Shown here one piece after another: positions 19,699 through 20,837 of a DNA stretch of 20,837 nucleotides. The notes under the pieces were generated by a model. That model was not told the origin of the DNA, ran no database searches, and worked only from the letters and a program-made list of their open reading frames with translations. This DNA is from an uncultured Flavobacteriales bacterium (GTDB lineage: Bacteria > Bacteroidota > Bacteroidia > Flavobacteriales_D > Sanyastnellaceae). The position numbers were made by a program, and so were the translations under genes. The stretch lies in NCBI GenBank assembly GCA_937967465.1, contig CALBSW010000084.1:1-20837 (forward strand). The letters run 5' to 3'. Each line of letters starts with the position of its first letter. The stretch's first letter is position 1.

Positions 19699-20837
19699 TC
19701 GCAGCTCGTTCCGAAGATGGAGAGCATGACCAGCATGTCGGAAGTGGTGACCCCATCGTCGCCGTTCATGTCATAGGTGCAGTTGGACGGACAACCGAAG
19801 TCACCGAGGAGCAACAGGATGTCGCCGATGCCGATCAGGCCGTCGTTGTTGAAGTCACCGAAGCACTCGTACACCTCCTGGAACGTCAGGCTCTGCTGGA
19901 GGACCTGCGGGTTGGAGCCGTCCGCGGCACGGGTTTGGAGGTTGACGGTCAGGCTCACCTCACCATCGGTGGTCAGCTGTGCAATGAGCACGTGCCCGTC
20001 CGCATCGGGGAAGGCCGCTGGTTCGAGGTCAGGGTAAATGAAGACCGAGCCACCGTTGACATCGTCGGCCACAATGCTGCCGCCAGCGCCTTCGAAGTCG
20101 GCAAAATCCAGTCCAATGGTGCTGACATCTGCCGTGTTGTCTTCACCACCAATGGTCAGCCAGCTGTCGTAGGCGAGGTCGGGATCGACCGGCAGCACAG
20201 CGGGGTTGATGCTCGCGGCGAGCGGGCCGCCCAGTGCGTTCTGGTAGAAAGCTGTGGTGGTGTTGATGGTCATCGGAACGCTGTCAAATCCATACACCGC
20301 CACGAGTTGCTCGGTGGGGTCGGAGAATTCAGCCCACACGCGGTATGTCGTCATGCCGCCAATGGTGTTCTGGCCGACCACGTCATATCCAAGTTGCACG
20401 AAGCTGCTCGGAGCAGACTCGTCTTCATCGCAGATGCCGTCGCCGTCACTGTCGTTCAGGCAGTTGCCGTCACAATCGAGGTTGTCTGCCAGCGGGTACG
20501 TGCAGGAACCGTCGTCGACTGTCGCATCCGGATTGTAGTTGCAAGCCAGTGGGTCGGTGCAGTCGGAGCAGGTGCTGTTGTCTCCACCACACACGCCGCA
20601 GCTGTCGTCGAAGAGGCAAGAACCGTCATCGATGGTGGCCTCGGGATCGTAGTTGCACGCGGCTGGGAGGGTGCATCCACTGCAGCTGAAGTCACAGGTG
20701 CCATTGTCGATGCCGGCTTCCGGGTCGTAGTTGCACGCCGTGGGATCGGTGCAACCGAAGTTGAGGTTGTCGGTACAGAATTCAATGGACTCCCCATCAC
20801 CATAGTCACCGCCAGAGGCGACGAGGGTGTCGTTGAC
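19695..20837 (-). CDS. Secreted Cys-rich repeat protein with dockerin-like C-terminus (incomplete, N-terminus outside window)
   Basis: The visible 380 residues run to the window edge without a start, so this is the C-terminal part. Numbered from the edge, three Cys-rich repeats of the type 'GCTDPTACNYDPEAGIDNGT'+C lie at 28-48, 54-74 and 92-112, followed by a thrombospondin type 3-like Ca motif 'DSDGDGICDEDE' (about 130-140). A beta-rich domain of about 170 residues comes next ('YRVWAEFSDPTEQLVAVYG', 'DSWLTIGGEDNTADV'), then a paired dockerin-like module at 324-380 ending 'GTSCE'. The beta domain recalls one seen with dockerins in planctomycete surface proteins (from memory, unverified). It is coupled to the downstream protease by an ATGA overlap. 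It has no catalytic motif, so an adhesin, scaffold or protease partner is most likely. Confidence 0.8.
   Translation of the reverse strand, partial: VNDTLVASGGDYGDGESIEFCTDNLNFGCTDPTACNYDPEAGIDNGTCDFSCSGCTLPAACNYDPEATIDDGSCLFDDSCGVCGGDNSTCSDCTDPLACNYNPDATVDDGSCTYPLADNLDCDGNCLNDSDGDGICDEDESAPSSFVQLGYDVVGQNTIGGMTTYRVWAEFSDPTEQLVAVYGFDSVPMTINTTTAFYQNALGGPLAASINPAVLPVDPDLAYDSWLTIGGEDNTADVSTIGLDFADFEGAGGSIVADDVNGGSVFIYPDLEPAAFPDADGHVLIAQLTTDGEVSLTVNLQTRAADGSNPQVLQQSLTFQEVYECFGDFNNDGLIGIGDILLLLGDFGCPSNCTYDMNGDDGVTTSDMLVMLSIFGTSCE
19698..19868 (-). repeat. Dockerin-like paired EF-hand module, repeat protein C-terminus
   Basis: It encodes two Ca-binding repeats, 'DFNNDGLIGIGDILLLLGDF' and 'DMNGDDGVTTSDMLVMLSIF', with the same Cys placement and '-GTSCE' ending as the protease module. 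DNA similarity to 17527-17697 is visible along most of the length. Confidence 0.8.
20502..20756 (-). repeat. Three Cys-rich repeats in the repeat protein
   Basis: Three 63-base units lie at 20694-20756, 20616-20678 and 20502-20564, each encoding the pattern C-T-[DL]-P-x-A-C-N-Y-[DN]-P-[DE]-A-x-[IV]-D-[DN]-G-[ST]-C. The DNA core TGTAGTTGCA or CGTAGTTGCACGC recurs in each unit. The frame may hold more copies beyond the window. Confidence 0.82.

Noticed and set aside
20502..20756. Regularly spaced repeats as a possible CRISPR or minisatellite
   Set aside because: Spacing follows in-frame 63-base protein repeats with conserved cysteines, and the intervals are coding and variable in length.

Overview
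The window looks like a piece of chromosome from a GC-rich member of the Bacteroidota, most likely an uncultured aquatic lineage of the Flavobacteriales. The evidence is indirect. There is an exbD-exbD pair preceded by a small four-helix membrane protein. Mrp lacks the CxxC motif found in other phyla, and a ferredoxin reductase of the thioredoxin-reductase type sits beside an adrenodoxin-like ferredoxin. Several promoter-like TAnnTTTG boxes (the Bacteroidota -7 element) stand just before start codons. Two secreted proteins carry the Cys-rich repeat 'GCTDPxACNYDPxAxxDDGSC' that is common in this group. No phage, insertion sequence, CRISPR array or resistance gene is visible. Coding density is very high and most neighbouring genes overlap by 1 or 4 bases.

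Layout. (1) 26-1698, plus strand: tail of an ExbB/ExbD proton-channel operon. (2) 1700-5620, minus strand: a glycosyltransferase, tadA, mgtE and a D-2-hydroxyacid dehydrogenase. (3) 5641-9469, plus strand: trmB, an alkyltransferase-like DNA-binding protein, mrp, a NifU-domain protein, a ferredoxin-NADP reductase and a [2Fe-2S] ferredoxin, together a housekeeping Fe-S and electron-supply module. (4) 9470-16715, minus strand: a seven-gene surface-polysaccharide precursor cluster, in transcription order WbpE-like aminotransferase, ugd, uxs, wbpD, a WbpA/WbpO/TviB-like dehydrogenase, rfbB and a PHP-type tyrosine phosphatase. (5) 16846-17325, plus strand: a small secreted protein with a dockerin-like motif, followed by tRNA-Leu(UAA) and a bidirectional terminator. 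(6) 17524-20837, minus strand: two coupled genes for large secreted proteins, a lysyl-endopeptidase-like serine protease and an incomplete repeat protein, both ending in a paired dockerin-like Ca-binding domain.

How the parts fit. The polysaccharide cluster would supply UDP-glucuronate, UDP-xylose, dTDP-4-keto-6-deoxyglucose and, if a WbpB-type oxidase exists elsewhere, UDP-2,3-diacetamido-glucuronate for capsule, O-antigen or exopolysaccharide. The phosphatase is the usual partner of a capsule tyrosine kinase that is not in the window. The most interesting part is the right end: three secreted proteins with EF-hand/dockerin-like segments, two of which have that segment exactly where a type IX secretion C-terminal domain would be expected. 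Functions are inferred from motifs read by eye; no database search was run.
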